A stretch of 14,528 nt of DNA. Origin: an uncultured Candidatus Altimarinota bacterium. Its GTDB lineage: Bacteria; Patescibacteriota; Gracilibacteria; BD1-5; UBA6164. The stretch spans positions 1 to 14,528 of the forward strand of contig CALDZW010000106.1 in the NCBI GenBank assembly GCA_937944175.1. The letters are read 5' to 3'. Positions 1 to 7,180 of this stretch are shown here, piece after piece (position 1 is the stretch's first letter; the number at the start of each line of letters is the position of its first letter). Made by a program: the position numbers and the translations under genes. The notes beneath the pieces are model-generated. The model did no database searches. It was given only the letters and a program-made list of their open reading frames with translations, and had not been told where the DNA came from.

Positions 1-64
1 TCACTAAATTTTTAGCCATTTTTATAGTTTTCTTATATAATAACCCTTTCTGTCTTTCAGACAT
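1..64 (-). CDS. 5' end of an unidentified gene, cut by the window edge
   Basis: Only the first 21 codons are present. They read MSERQKGLLYKKTIKMAKNL and one more residue, a Lys/Arg-rich start with no recognisable motif. The chosen start is the ATG at 64-62, preceded on the minus strand by AAGGGAAAG (73-65), a plausible but closely spaced Shine-Dalgarno sequence. A second in-frame ATG (Met16, position 19) is an alternative. The gene lies 252 bases downstream of the propeller-like gene on the same strand, with a terminator-like palindrome between them, so it is probably a separate transcript. The start region overlaps a hairpin whose 3' arm holds the Shine-Dalgarno bases. The frame is short, so the call rests on the ribosome binding site and the absence of stops. 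Confidence 0.4.
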   Translation of the reverse strand, partial: MSERQKGLLYKKTIKMAKNLV

Positions 65-89
65 CTTTCCCTTAATTCTAATGGAAAGA
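64..89 (-). repeat. Hairpin element, copy 1 of 3 (TTTC...GGGAAAG type)
   Basis: TCTTTCC at 64-70 pairs with GGAAAGA at 83-89. Read on the minus strand, the element resembles the hairpins at 3236-3257 and 6073-6099 in its TTTC left end and its AAGGGAAAGA right end. The right arm contains the apparent Shine-Dalgarno sequence of the partial gene to its left, so the fold could mask that start. It is less perfect inside than the other two copies. Confidence 0.35.
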
Positions 90-130
90 AATGTTGAAAC
101 TACTTTATAGTAAAAAATAGTTGAGTCAAA

Positions 131-153
131 AAAAAATCACAATGTGATTTTTT
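131..153. terminator. A/T-flanked palindrome, possible bidirectional terminator
   Basis: AAAAAATCACA (131-141) and TGTGATTTTTT (143-153) are perfect reverse complements around one central base. With a realistic loop, the stem is ATCA/TGAT extended by A-T pairs, giving a T-run on either strand. It lies downstream of the stop codon of the minus-strand gene at 317-1621, where a terminator is expected. The stem has few G-C pairs, so termination strength is uncertain. The rest of 65-316 holds no frame worth calling. Confidence 0.4.
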
Positions 154-316
154 ACATGAATAACTAGTTGTTAATGATACTTTTAGATTTAGAACTTTTA
201 TCGTATTTACTCTCAATTCTTGTGTTTCACTTCTTTTGGTAATTAAGTAGAGTAACTTTAGATCATTAATGAGTGGTAAATTATGCTGTAATTCTAGATA
301 AAAGTTAATATAAAAA

Positions 317-1621
317 TTATTTTTTTTTATTTCATATAATTTCTGGGTTTAATATTTTTAACTTAATACTTTCTCTTAAGTAATTGAATATATTGCTATA
401 CTTACTGTACCTACTTTCAGCAAAGTTAATATTCACTAATTTAGAATAGACACTTATGAGCTGCTTTTTAGTAAAATTTTCTAATTTTAAATCAAGCTTT
501 ACTAAGTATTTTTTTCAACTAGTCATTTTTTCTATCTCATTCTTGTAATTCAAAATTTTGATCACACTCTCTTTATTTTCATTGTTATATTTATACCCTT
601 CCATATTATATACAAGCAATTGCTTATTACTAGATATTTCACTTAAAACAAAGTAAAATTGCTTATTATTAGCTGTACTATGTATATCTATCTTTTGCTT
701 TCATGAAAAATCATAATAGGATATTTTCTGAGAAAATTTCTTATAATAAAATAATTGTTCATCTTCTACATTATTCTTGACTACTCAATATATATCTCAA
801 TTCTTGAGTTGATCAGTATTAAAAATAATTGGAAATGCACTAAAAGATATACTATAGTCATCTTTTAAAAAATGTGTCTTTCATTCAGAATAGAAGAAAC
901 CTTTATCTTTATTTTTATACTCATATCATATGGCTAAACAAGAATTTGTATCTCAATATCACTTTAAATATAATTTATTGAAATTAGTTATTGTAATTTT
1001 TCCATCAGTATTAAGGATAATTTTTCATTCATCATTTCTATCTTTTATTGTATAGTTGCCGTTGTTAGAAACTCTAATTCAATCATATATTTTTTTACTT
1101 TTTTCCCTTTTATAGACTTCTTTTCAATCAACATATATTATTTCATTTCATTTACTAGAGTTAACTGCATATATTATGTGTGATTTGTTTTTTGAAAAAG
1201 AATAGTAATAAGGTCTTTCATCTAATTCTGGTCACTCGATAAAGTCTCTAACAATGACTATCTTTCAATTCATTTTTTCTGCTATAAAAGTTGTGTGCAT
1301 TTTATCATCAGATATCTTAGAAAATACTTTTATTTCTCAATCAAGTATATATCCCATATATCTTTGATACTCTTCTCTGGCATCAAAAACTCTTTTATAT
1401 CATTTAGATACTTTACCATTGTAGTATACAACTTCTTGTCAGTCTTTCCTAAGAAGTGTGTAGAGGTTTCAAAATGCATATGTATTAATTTTTTTCTCTA
1501 TATTATACTTCTGTACAATTTCACTCCATTTCATATTTACCTCTTTAAAAGCATTTCAATACTGTGAAAAAGTTAAAAATACTATCAATGTAAGGATTAT
1601 TCTCTTTGTAATACTATTCAT
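317..1621 (-). CDS. Exported protein with beta-propeller-like repeats
   Basis: This is a 434-residue protein when UGA is read as Gly, from ATG (1621-1619) to TAA (319-317). It starts with a typical signal peptide: Lys/Arg at residues 6-7, a hydrophobic run to about residue 18, and a likely cleavage after the Ala of QYGNA (residue 24). The rest is hydrophilic and rich in aromatic residues and Lys. Recurrent short patterns such as YYNGKVSKGYKRV, IIYVDGKEVYKRE and VSNNGNYTIKDRNDEGK resemble the blades of WD40/PD40-type propellers: a 'NG-x-Y-x-I' strand pair, then 'DGK'. I can see the repetition but cannot assign a family or ligand. The gene lies 89 bases downstream of the rhomboid gene on the same strand and may share its transcript. 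No catalytic motif or C-terminal anchor is visible. The protein is probably released or periplasmic. Confidence 0.8.
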
Positions 1622-1710
1622 GTTATAAAAATTATTTAATAAAGGTATTTTCTTTCTCTAAAGATTACTGCCATTAAAGAATAATCTAAAGAAGTTATAG
1701 AGTGTTTACA

Positions 1711-2346
1711 CTACTTCTCATCAAGAATTTCACTATTCATACACCTCTCACTTCCACTCTTTCATCAAATACTCTTACAGAGTCAGACAAGTACTTTATT
1801 CAGCCAGTTTCTGTTGATAAGATAAAATAAAGCTCATCATATTGCTCAGAAGAGGTGTCATTCAAGACTAATTCAGGGGGAGAGTCAGATGGCTATATTT
1901 ACAATAATCATGGTAATTCATCATTTGTACTCTGGATTTTTGAGTTCATAGAGCTCTAGTGTGTAATATGAAATAATTGCCATAGCAAATCAACTGATTC
2001 AAATGGTATTAACATTTCAGGCAAAATATGAGAGAAGTACTCAGTTAAAGAGAGTAATAAAGAGAAAGAAGATGAAATATTTCTTTCTTCACAAAATTAT
2101 CTCAACTATATTTCAGAAATAATAGAGAAAAAAACCATTCATAAGCAAATGAAAAAAACCTCAATGGAGAAATTGAGAGCTAAAAAATTGTAGAAAATAA
2201 TGACCATAATCTCATACATTGAGATAATATGTATTCATTCACCACTGAAGATAAGCAGTATTTCAAAATATATACTCAAGTCATACTGTCGTAACAACTG
2301 AGAGAGCAATAAAGATATTTGATAATGTATGTGTATGTATTGGCAT
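1711..2346 (-). CDS. Rhomboid family intramembrane serine protease
   Basis: This 211-residue multi-pass membrane protein carries the rhomboid signature in order. FLHGGFFHLLMN (residues 59-70) is the conserved His/Asn region of TM2. GISGF (116-120) holds the catalytic Ser118. GHLFGAIGG (163-171) holds the catalytic His164 and the glycine-packed last helix. Rhomboids cleave transmembrane segments of substrate proteins with a Ser-His dyad inside the lipid bilayer, and both residues are intact here. Gly116 and Gly119 of the active-site motif and all four glycines of the GHxxGxxGG motif are UGA codons. The start is the only ATG after an in-frame TAG (2361-2359), with no clear Shine-Dalgarno sequence. 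The gene follows lgt by 27 bases, so the two are probably cotranscribed. The opposite strand of this frame looks like a decayed gene but is a shadow. Substrates are unknown; signal-anchored surface proteins are natural candidates. Confidence 0.93.
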
Positions 2347-2373
2347 GTAAGAAATTATCTAATAAAAACAAAA

Positions 2374-3192
2374 TTATAACTTATCAGCTTTGTTGTCTCT
2401 ACCCCTTAAATACAGATAACATCCAGTACCTATTACTACCATAGGAACACTGTAGAGTGTTCAGAGGCTGATTCATGAGAATATATATCAAATATGAGCA
2501 TCTGGTTGTCTGAAGAAGAGCTCTACAAATATTCTAAATAATCAATAGAGTATTAAAAAAAGAGATCACACTTGTCACTCAAATTTCTTATTTCTGAAAA
2601 TATAATTTAGAATGAAATAGAGAATAATTCATTCTAATACTAATTCTAAAAGGGAAGATGGGAAATAACTTCCAAACTCAGTACTGACAGCTAGTGGTCA
2701 AAAATAGTCTCAAAATCATAGGAGTTCTTTGTTTAGATAGTTTCAAAGACGCCCAAGTCAGAGTCATATTGGTATAATAGTGGCAACATGATCGCTGAGT
2801 GAAAAAAAGTTAATTTTCCTCAGTTTACAAAAGATGAGCATTGCAATAATAACTCATAATAATCATCAATGAAAGCTCATTCATCATTCCCATACTTTAA
2901 ATATACTGAGGGGATTTGAAAGTAATTGAGGAATGTTATATAAAAACATATATCAGATCCTTCCACCAATTACCACTCAGAAGAATATATAAAACAATAG
3001 TCAGTCCATAAAATTTCATTGTACCTTTGAACTCAGGTTTTTTCTTACTTTTTTATGAAAGATGCTATTTTTAGAATGGAAGAATTGCTTTTTGAGAATC
3101 ATGTATCCAGCAATAAAAGCTAAAGCATACATGAGTCAGTAGTAACTTGGTGCAATAGTTATTCAGAAAAGTTCAAATTCAAATATTCTCAT
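2374..3192 (-). CDS. lgt: Prolipoprotein diacylglyceryl transferase Lgt
   Basis: Lgt transfers diacylglycerol from phosphatidylglycerol to the lipobox cysteine of prolipoproteins at the outer face of the cytoplasmic membrane, the first step of lipoprotein maturation. The 272-residue protein has the family layout: several hydrophobic helices, GGRIGYMFLYN (residues 76-86), WEGGMSFHGG (101-110, conserved His108), the signature GLGLGRLGNYLNKELLG (143-159, Arg148 and Asn151), SLLELVLEG (180-188), and FRIFVELFRQPDAHIG-like sequence near 219-235. The length is normal for the family. The start is an ATG with no good Shine-Dalgarno sequence; a -10-like TATACT lies 27 bases upstream (3224-3219). It appears to be the first gene of a minus-strand set with the rhomboid gene. 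Its presence implies that the organism makes lipoproteins. Many signature glycines are UGA. Confidence 0.97.
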
Positions 3193-3218
3193 AATACTAT
3201 GTAATGAATGTAAATGTT

Positions 3219-3224
3219 AGTATA
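3219..3224 (-). promoter_or_regulatory. Possible -10 element for lgt
   Basis: The minus strand reads TATACT here, 27 bases before the lgt ATG. No good -35 hexamer lies 16-18 bases further upstream; the nearest similar one, TTGATC, is 20 bases away inside a hairpin. In DNA this AT-rich such a match is weak evidence. Confidence 0.25.
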
Positions 3225-3235
3225 AAATTTGTCTG

Positions 3236-3257
3236 TTTCTCTTTGATCAAAGGGAAA
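3236..3257 (+). repeat. Hairpin element, copy 2 of 3
   Basis: TTTC-T-CTTTG (3236-3245) pairs with CAAAG-G-GAAA (3248-3257) with one T-G wobble and a minimal loop. Read on this strand it resembles the minus strand of 6073-6099: both run TTTCTCTTT, a short AT centre, then AAAGGGAAAGAA. The two copies lie on either side of the M23/SLH gene in inverted orientation. Confidence 0.5.
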
Positions 3258-3293
3258 GAAATTATCGAAGTGTCTCCCTCTGAGATAAGACAA

Positions 3294-3320
3294 AGGTAAT
3301 AAAGAGTTAATTAATTACCT
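3294..3320. promoter_or_regulatory. Inverted repeat upstream of a candidate promoter (possible operator)
   Basis: AGGTAAT (3294-3300) and ATTACCT (3314-3320) are exact reverse complements separated by 13 bases, ending 6 bases before the -35 hexamer of the promoter at 3327-3355. The arm length and spacing suit a dimeric regulator, and the position upstream of -35 would suit an activator. No regulator gene is present in the window. Confidence 0.35.
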
Positions 3321-3326
3321 GATTAC

Positions 3327-3355
3327 TTGACAACTAATAATATATATGTTTTAAT
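3327..3355 (+). promoter_or_regulatory. Candidate sigma-70 promoter P1 for the M23/SLH gene
   Basis: TTGACA (3327-3332), a 17-base spacer and TTTAAT (3350-3355). The -35 is a perfect consensus and the -10 matches five of six. Transcription would start near 3362 and give a leader of about 180 bases, which is long for this genome. Confidence 0.5.
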
Positions 3356-3415
3356 ACTCTTGGAAATATTTAATTACACACAAGGAATATTGTTTGTCAA
3401 TAATGATTGTATTTA

Positions 3416-3444
3416 TTGAGACAGGAATATTTAAAGGAGATAAT
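3416..3444 (+). promoter_or_regulatory. Candidate promoter P2 for the M23/SLH gene
   Basis: TTGAGA (3416-3421), a 17-base spacer and GATAAT (3439-3444), each one base from consensus. It would start near 3451 and leave a leader of about 90 bases. It may act in tandem with P1; only one of the two may be real. Confidence 0.35.
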
Positions 3445-3496
3445 ATAAATATTTTCCAGTAAATTATAGTCATAATTGGTAGATTACAAGATAGAA

Positions 3497-3514
3497 ACTT
3501 TATTTATATAAAGT
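3497..3514 (+). promoter_or_regulatory. Leader hairpin just upstream of the M23/SLH start
   Basis: ACTTTAT (3497-3503) and ATAAAGT (3508-3514) pair around a TTAT loop, 26 bases before the ATG. There is no Shine-Dalgarno sequence between the hairpin and the start. It could shape leader stability or translation, but a stem this AT-rich may be chance. Confidence 0.25.
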
Positions 3515-3540
3515 GTATTATTTTACTTCTAACGACAATT

Positions 3541-6045
3541 ATGAGAATGAATATTCATTTAAAAGTGAATCCGAAAAAAGTTTTGAGTATTTTGACACTT
3601 TCTGCATTTGTTATTAGCACTACATTTACATTTGATGTAAGAGCAGATAATGACAAAGTGGTATATCCATTAAAAGAAGTGTCAAAACTAGAATGTAGAT
3701 TTGATGAATTCTCTACTCTCAGTTCAAACTGTAAAGAGAAATTACCAGTTCTAAATACTAAAGATTATAAAAAATTCATTAAAAAAGATGGATGATATAA
3801 TAAATACACAAGACTGTATACTGTATTATGGGGGTCAAGTTATAAATATGGTTGGGATGTGTGAAATGGATGACATCAATGAGTTGATATCGCTACAGCA
3901 CAATGAACACCTGTATATTCTATAGCTGATGGAACAGTAATTGTTTCAAAGAAAGATCCTTCATGGTGAAATGTTGTGTCAATACAACATACAATAAGAT
4001 GAAAAAAAATAGTTTCAAACTATGCACATCTACATAAAATTGACGTACAAAAATGAGCAATTGTAAAAGCAGGTTCTATAATCTGAACAGTTTGAAGCAC
4101 TTGAAACTCAACAGGGAATCATTTGCATTTCCAAGTAGATTTAGAACATTTATTTCACCCATTCTATTATAGTTGGGAAACATGTCCATATGGATATTAT
4201 GAAATAACAGAAAAATGAGTATGTTTTGATGAGTTAGCAGCAAATACTCTTGATCCACTAGAATTCCTAGAGGGTGAATGAGCTATTCTTGATAAGATAA
4301 TTATCAAAAAAACTGGTAAAAGTAATCAAACAATAGTACAATCATCATCTAAATTTATAGTTGATGATAAAAATGATAATGATCACAGAGAAAACACAAC
4401 TGAAACAATAGAATGATTCGATATGAACATTTTTAACAAAACAGTTCATAAAGAAATGTGATCAAGTCAAGAAGATATAAAAACAGTACAAACAATATAT
4501 AGTGATTTAGGTTACTACAATTGAAAAATTGATTGAAACTTTGATAATGTAGTATGAGCTATTATTAATTTTCAATTAGATAAAAAGTTATTAAGTTCTA
4601 AGTATGACTTATGAGCTGGATGGTTTTGACCTAAGACAAGAGCAATAACAAGAACTGAGTACACAAAATACTTATATAGTACTGAGTGAGACAAAAGAGG
4701 GGATACAAAAGTATATATAAATGCTGATGAAATTACAGCAGCTACTAGTGACAGAAAAATTGAAAAAATAGATAGAAAAGATATTCTTTCAAGAGAAGAA
4801 ATTGAAGCAAAAGAAATTGAAAACTTTTTAAAGAAAAATGAAATTAATTTTGATTTAAATTCTGTTTGATGAAATATCAAAGTATGAGATGATTTTGGAA
4901 TAAAATTATCTATTCAAAAAATAGTAAATGCAAAAAAGAGAAGACCTTATAAATGAGCTCTTCCTGGTGCAATGACTTTTGAAATAGATGAAAAAACAGT
5001 ATCTGTTTTTCCAAAAAAAATGACAACTATTAAAAATGGAGAAAGAGATATATTCTTAAAAGGTCTCAAAACATGAAATACTACATTGAAAATAAAATTG
5101 GGAAATCAGGTAATTAAAACCTTTGATTTAAAAGTATTTGCAGAAGCAGCAAGTGTTTTTCCAAAAACAGCAAAAATTTTATCACAAAGAAGTATTACAC
5201 TATGAGAATCTAAAACATGAATTGTTTTATTTAAAGATGATGCAGGAAAAAATTTAATAAATCTTCCTTTTAAAGGATCATATATATTAGAAACTTGAGA
5301 AATGGCATCAGTATGTATTAAAAAATGAACACTTCAAAATATTAGAAGTATTTATAATTCTGAATGTGAAGAAAAAGATTATGTAAAAGATCCGATTGTA
5401 ACATACAATGATACGGTTGGAGGACTCTTATTATTTGATTATAAAGTATATTGAAAATCTGACTCTCAAATTCAACTTGTTTGAAAATGAAGTGGAAATG
5501 TATATTCAAAATCTCAAATAGCAGTTTCAATGCCAAAGTGATTACAATCTAATCATGAATATTACAATGAAACAATAAGTATGCTTGAGAAATGAATAGT
5601 TTCATCAGAAAAGAAATGATATTTTATGCAAGATAATAACCTTTCACAAGTTGATGCAATGACTTGGATATGAAATACTCTTAGAACTATTAAGAGTGAT
5701 AGTAGTAACCCAGAGGTTGTAGCGCAAGCTACTAAAAAATTAGTAGAACTTGAAAAAGATACTTTGAGAAGCATGCAAGCTATATCAAGAAAACAATTTC
5801 TAGATAAAGCACACAAATATCTAGTAGTAAATGACTTTTGATCATCAATATCTATTGATTATCAAGATTTACCTACAGTAGATAATAAGAAAGCAAATGC
5901 TATTTTTGATGAAAATAATACATGGAAGGATAAATTTGGTAAAACATATTTCCAACCTAAACAAAAAGTTACAAGAGCAGAATGAGCATTCTTACTCAGT
6001 AATGCATTTGCAAAGAGTCAGACACTTTTTCTCACAATGAAATAA
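3541..6045 (+). CDS. Exported M23 metallopeptidase with PG-binding-like, Ig-like and SLH regions
   Basis: This 834-residue exported protein probably cuts peptide cross-links of peptidoglycan. A signal peptide spans residues 1-35 (cleavage near VRA-DND). The M23/LytM domain lies at about 100-205, with zinc ligands His112 and Asp116 (GHQGVD) and the HLH motif His194-Leu-His196 (NHLHFQVD); all expected ligands are present. Residues 296-375 resemble PG_binding_1 (helical, with LGYYNGKIDGNFD and a later GWFGPKTR). A bacterial Ig-like segment lies near 478-540. The C-terminus has SLH-type repeats: one at about 672-720, the end of another at about 755-768, and the clearest at 773-828, with FQPKQKVTRAEGAFLLSNAF. 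SLH repeats usually hold proteins to cell-wall polymers. The start is the first ATG, with no Shine-Dalgarno sequence; stop TAA at 6043-6045. Read with the standard code, only 84 residues would be seen. The gene stands alone between candidate promoters and a hairpin. The substrate could be its own wall or that of a neighbour cell. Confidence 0.92.
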
Positions 6046-6072
6046 AGATTATTATTAATCCCTATCTTGAAT

Positions 6073-6099
6073 TCTTTCCCTTTAATTTAAAGAGAAAGA
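6073..6099 (-). repeat. Hairpin element, copy 3 of 3, after the M23/SLH gene
   Basis: TCTTTC (6073-6078) and CTTTA (6080-6084) pair with TAAAG (6088-6092) and GAAAGA (6094-6099), with a single mismatch on the plus strand that becomes a T-G wobble on the minus strand. It begins 27 bases after the M23/SLH stop. No T-run follows on the plus strand, so it is not a standard intrinsic terminator, though it could protect the mRNA 3' end. The minus-strand sequence resembles the hairpin at 3236-3257. Confidence 0.5.
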
Positions 6100-6236
6100 G
6101 ACACATTCATTATAAAATATTCATAATAAATTTTTGAAAAATAAATACAACAAATAAGGAAGAATACATTTTGAAATATATATTATAAAGAAAATAGGTA
6201 ATTACACACAAAATTATACTAAATAATTTATATATT

Positions 6237-6527
6237 ATGTGATGAGCAATTGGTAGAAAGAGACACATGTCTCTACAGCAGAAATTACAAATACAATTGC
6301 AACAAGAACTTGAATTGTTTTGAAAACAGAATGATGAAAGAGTAGCAATGTATGAAAAACAAGGAGAGCAAACATTGGCTGTACAAAATACAGCAATAAA
6401 ACAAATACAAAAAACAAAAATAGAATACAAATACACTCAAGCAACAAAAGACATGCAACATGATTGATGAAAACTTCAAGTATGAAGTATGCTATGAGCA
6501 CTGAGAAGTATAGGAGTATTGAACTAG
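6237..6527 (+). CDS. Small Gln-rich helical protein, unidentified
   Basis: This 96-residue protein is read with UGA as Gly; the codons after the ATG are TGA TGA, giving MGGAIGRKRH. An alternative start is Met11. Residues 11-75 are rich in Gln, Glu and Lys with spaced Leu/Ile/Val, as in LQQKLQIQLQQELELF, and should form a long amphipathic or coiled-coil helix. The C-terminal part (GGKLQVGSMLGALRSIGVLN) is Gly-rich and weakly hydrophobic. There is no signal peptide, enzyme motif or DNA-binding motif. Its frame continues through eight UGA codons to TAG (6525-6527) and is followed within ten bases by a strong terminator, which supports a real, singly transcribed gene. The Phe/Cys-rich frames on the other strand are shadows of its Gln/Lys codons. 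I do not recognise the family; a structural or secretion-related role would be a guess. Confidence 0.72.
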
Positions 6528-6533
6528 AAAGAT

Positions 6534-6561
6534 AGACTAACATAAAAGTTAGTCTTTTTTT
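6534..6561 (+). terminator. Intrinsic terminator after the Gln-rich gene
   Basis: AGACTAAC (6534-6541) pairs with GTTAGTCT (6548-6555) around the loop ATAAAA, followed by a T-run to 6561. This is a textbook rho-independent terminator and closes the transcript of the 96-residue protein. Confidence 0.92.
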
Positions 6562-6646
6562 GTGTTTTGTATTTATATCTGATATTATTAATGACAGATA
6601 ATAATATATAAAATGTATATGGGTGGATTGTTCAGAAACAAATAAT

Positions 6647-7078
6647 ATGTCAGTTGATATACAATTTGACAAAAATATATCAGAGATGAGAAGTAAATTA
6701 CGTGCTTACTTTGGTGATTCAGAATTTCTTAATTTTCTTACTGATCAAGAAGTAAAATACTCAGATCCAGAAATCATCCTGACTATATTTCAAGCAGATT
6801 TAACTATTGAGTTGGGTTGATACTTTCTTGATTTGAAGAAAGAAACATTAGATTGAGTATTATGAGAGTTTATTGTTATTTCTGATGTAACTTATCCAAT
6901 TAGATGGTATCGTAAAAATAGAAATGCAGTTCAGGTTGACTGAAAAACTATTTTTGATACTGATCTTCTAGAATATAGAAGACAATGTGCTAGAACAAAT
7001 GTAGTTTTAAGTGAGATATACAACAAATTGGACATCCTTTGGACACAATATCAGAATAAGAAAAAAATTACTTGATAA
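6647..7078 (+). CDS. Unidentified 143-residue cytoplasmic protein
   Basis: The frame runs from ATG (6647) to TAA (7076-7078), with UGA read as Gly at several positions. A GTG at 6623 in the same frame is an alternative start adding eight residues; neither start has a Shine-Dalgarno sequence. The protein is acidic at the N-terminus (DKNISEMRSKLRAYFGDSEF), looks mixed alpha/beta, has no signal peptide or membrane segment, and ends in a helical segment with NVVLSEIYNKLDILWTQYQN. A central stretch, FIVISDVTYPIRWYRKNRNA, looks like a strand pair with a basic patch. I recognise no family. It begins after a terminator and ends 102 bases before ftsK, without a visible terminator between them, so read-through into ftsK is possible. 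Confidence 0.75.
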
Positions 7079-7117
7079 TTTGCAAGCTCTAGAAGTAAAT
7101 TTATTGAGCAGTTTATA

Positions 7118-7145
7118 TTGAATTTATACAAAAAATAATTATATT
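7118..7145 (+). promoter_or_regulatory. Candidate promoter for ftsK
   Basis: TTGAAT (7118-7123), a 16-base spacer and TATATT (7140-7145), 35 bases upstream of the ftsK ATG. Matches are four of six and five of six, so it is a moderate candidate in very AT-rich sequence. Confidence 0.3.
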
Positions 7146-7180
7146 GAATATATTATTATTTTGTGAACTCATAGACATAA

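Larger units (their letters stand above)
3193..3540. other. 348-base divergent intergenic region between lgt and the M23/SLH gene
   Basis: No convincing gene lies here. From the lgt side to the M23 side it holds a -10-like site for lgt, a hairpin of the repeated type (3236-3257), a 7-bp inverted repeat (3294-3320), two candidate plus-strand promoters (3327-3355 and 3416-3444) and a short hairpin (3497-3514) about 26 bases before the M23 start. A 19-residue frame at 3403-3462 is too short and lacks a well-placed ribosome binding site, so it is not called. The AAAGGAG at 3433-3439 has no start codon at a usable distance. Confidence 0.6.

Noticed and set aside
1708..2193. Plus-strand frame that looks like a decayed gene, with plausible residues interrupted by TAA (1828) and TAG (1957)
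   Set aside because: It is the exact antisense frame of the rhomboid gene, which is open, has all catalytic motifs and explains the residue pattern.
3403..3462. 19-residue frame in the M23/SLH leader
   Set aside because: It is too short, has no well-spaced ribosome binding site, and overlaps a candidate promoter.
3541..6045. In-frame UGA codons as selenocysteine sites or as evidence of a pseudogene
   Set aside because: UGA occurs many times in every gene, at glycine positions of unrelated families, with no SECIS-like need.
6094..6269. 13-base direct repeat GAAAGAGACACAT at 6094 and 6257
   Set aside because: It is short and purine-rich, occurs only twice, and has no flanking similarity; chance is likely.
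6110..6672. Minus-strand Phe/Cys/Leu-rich frames of 64 to 145 residues
   Set aside because: They are the complement of the Gln/Lys/Glu-rich plus-strand gene and its terminator; the composition is unnatural and there is no start signal.
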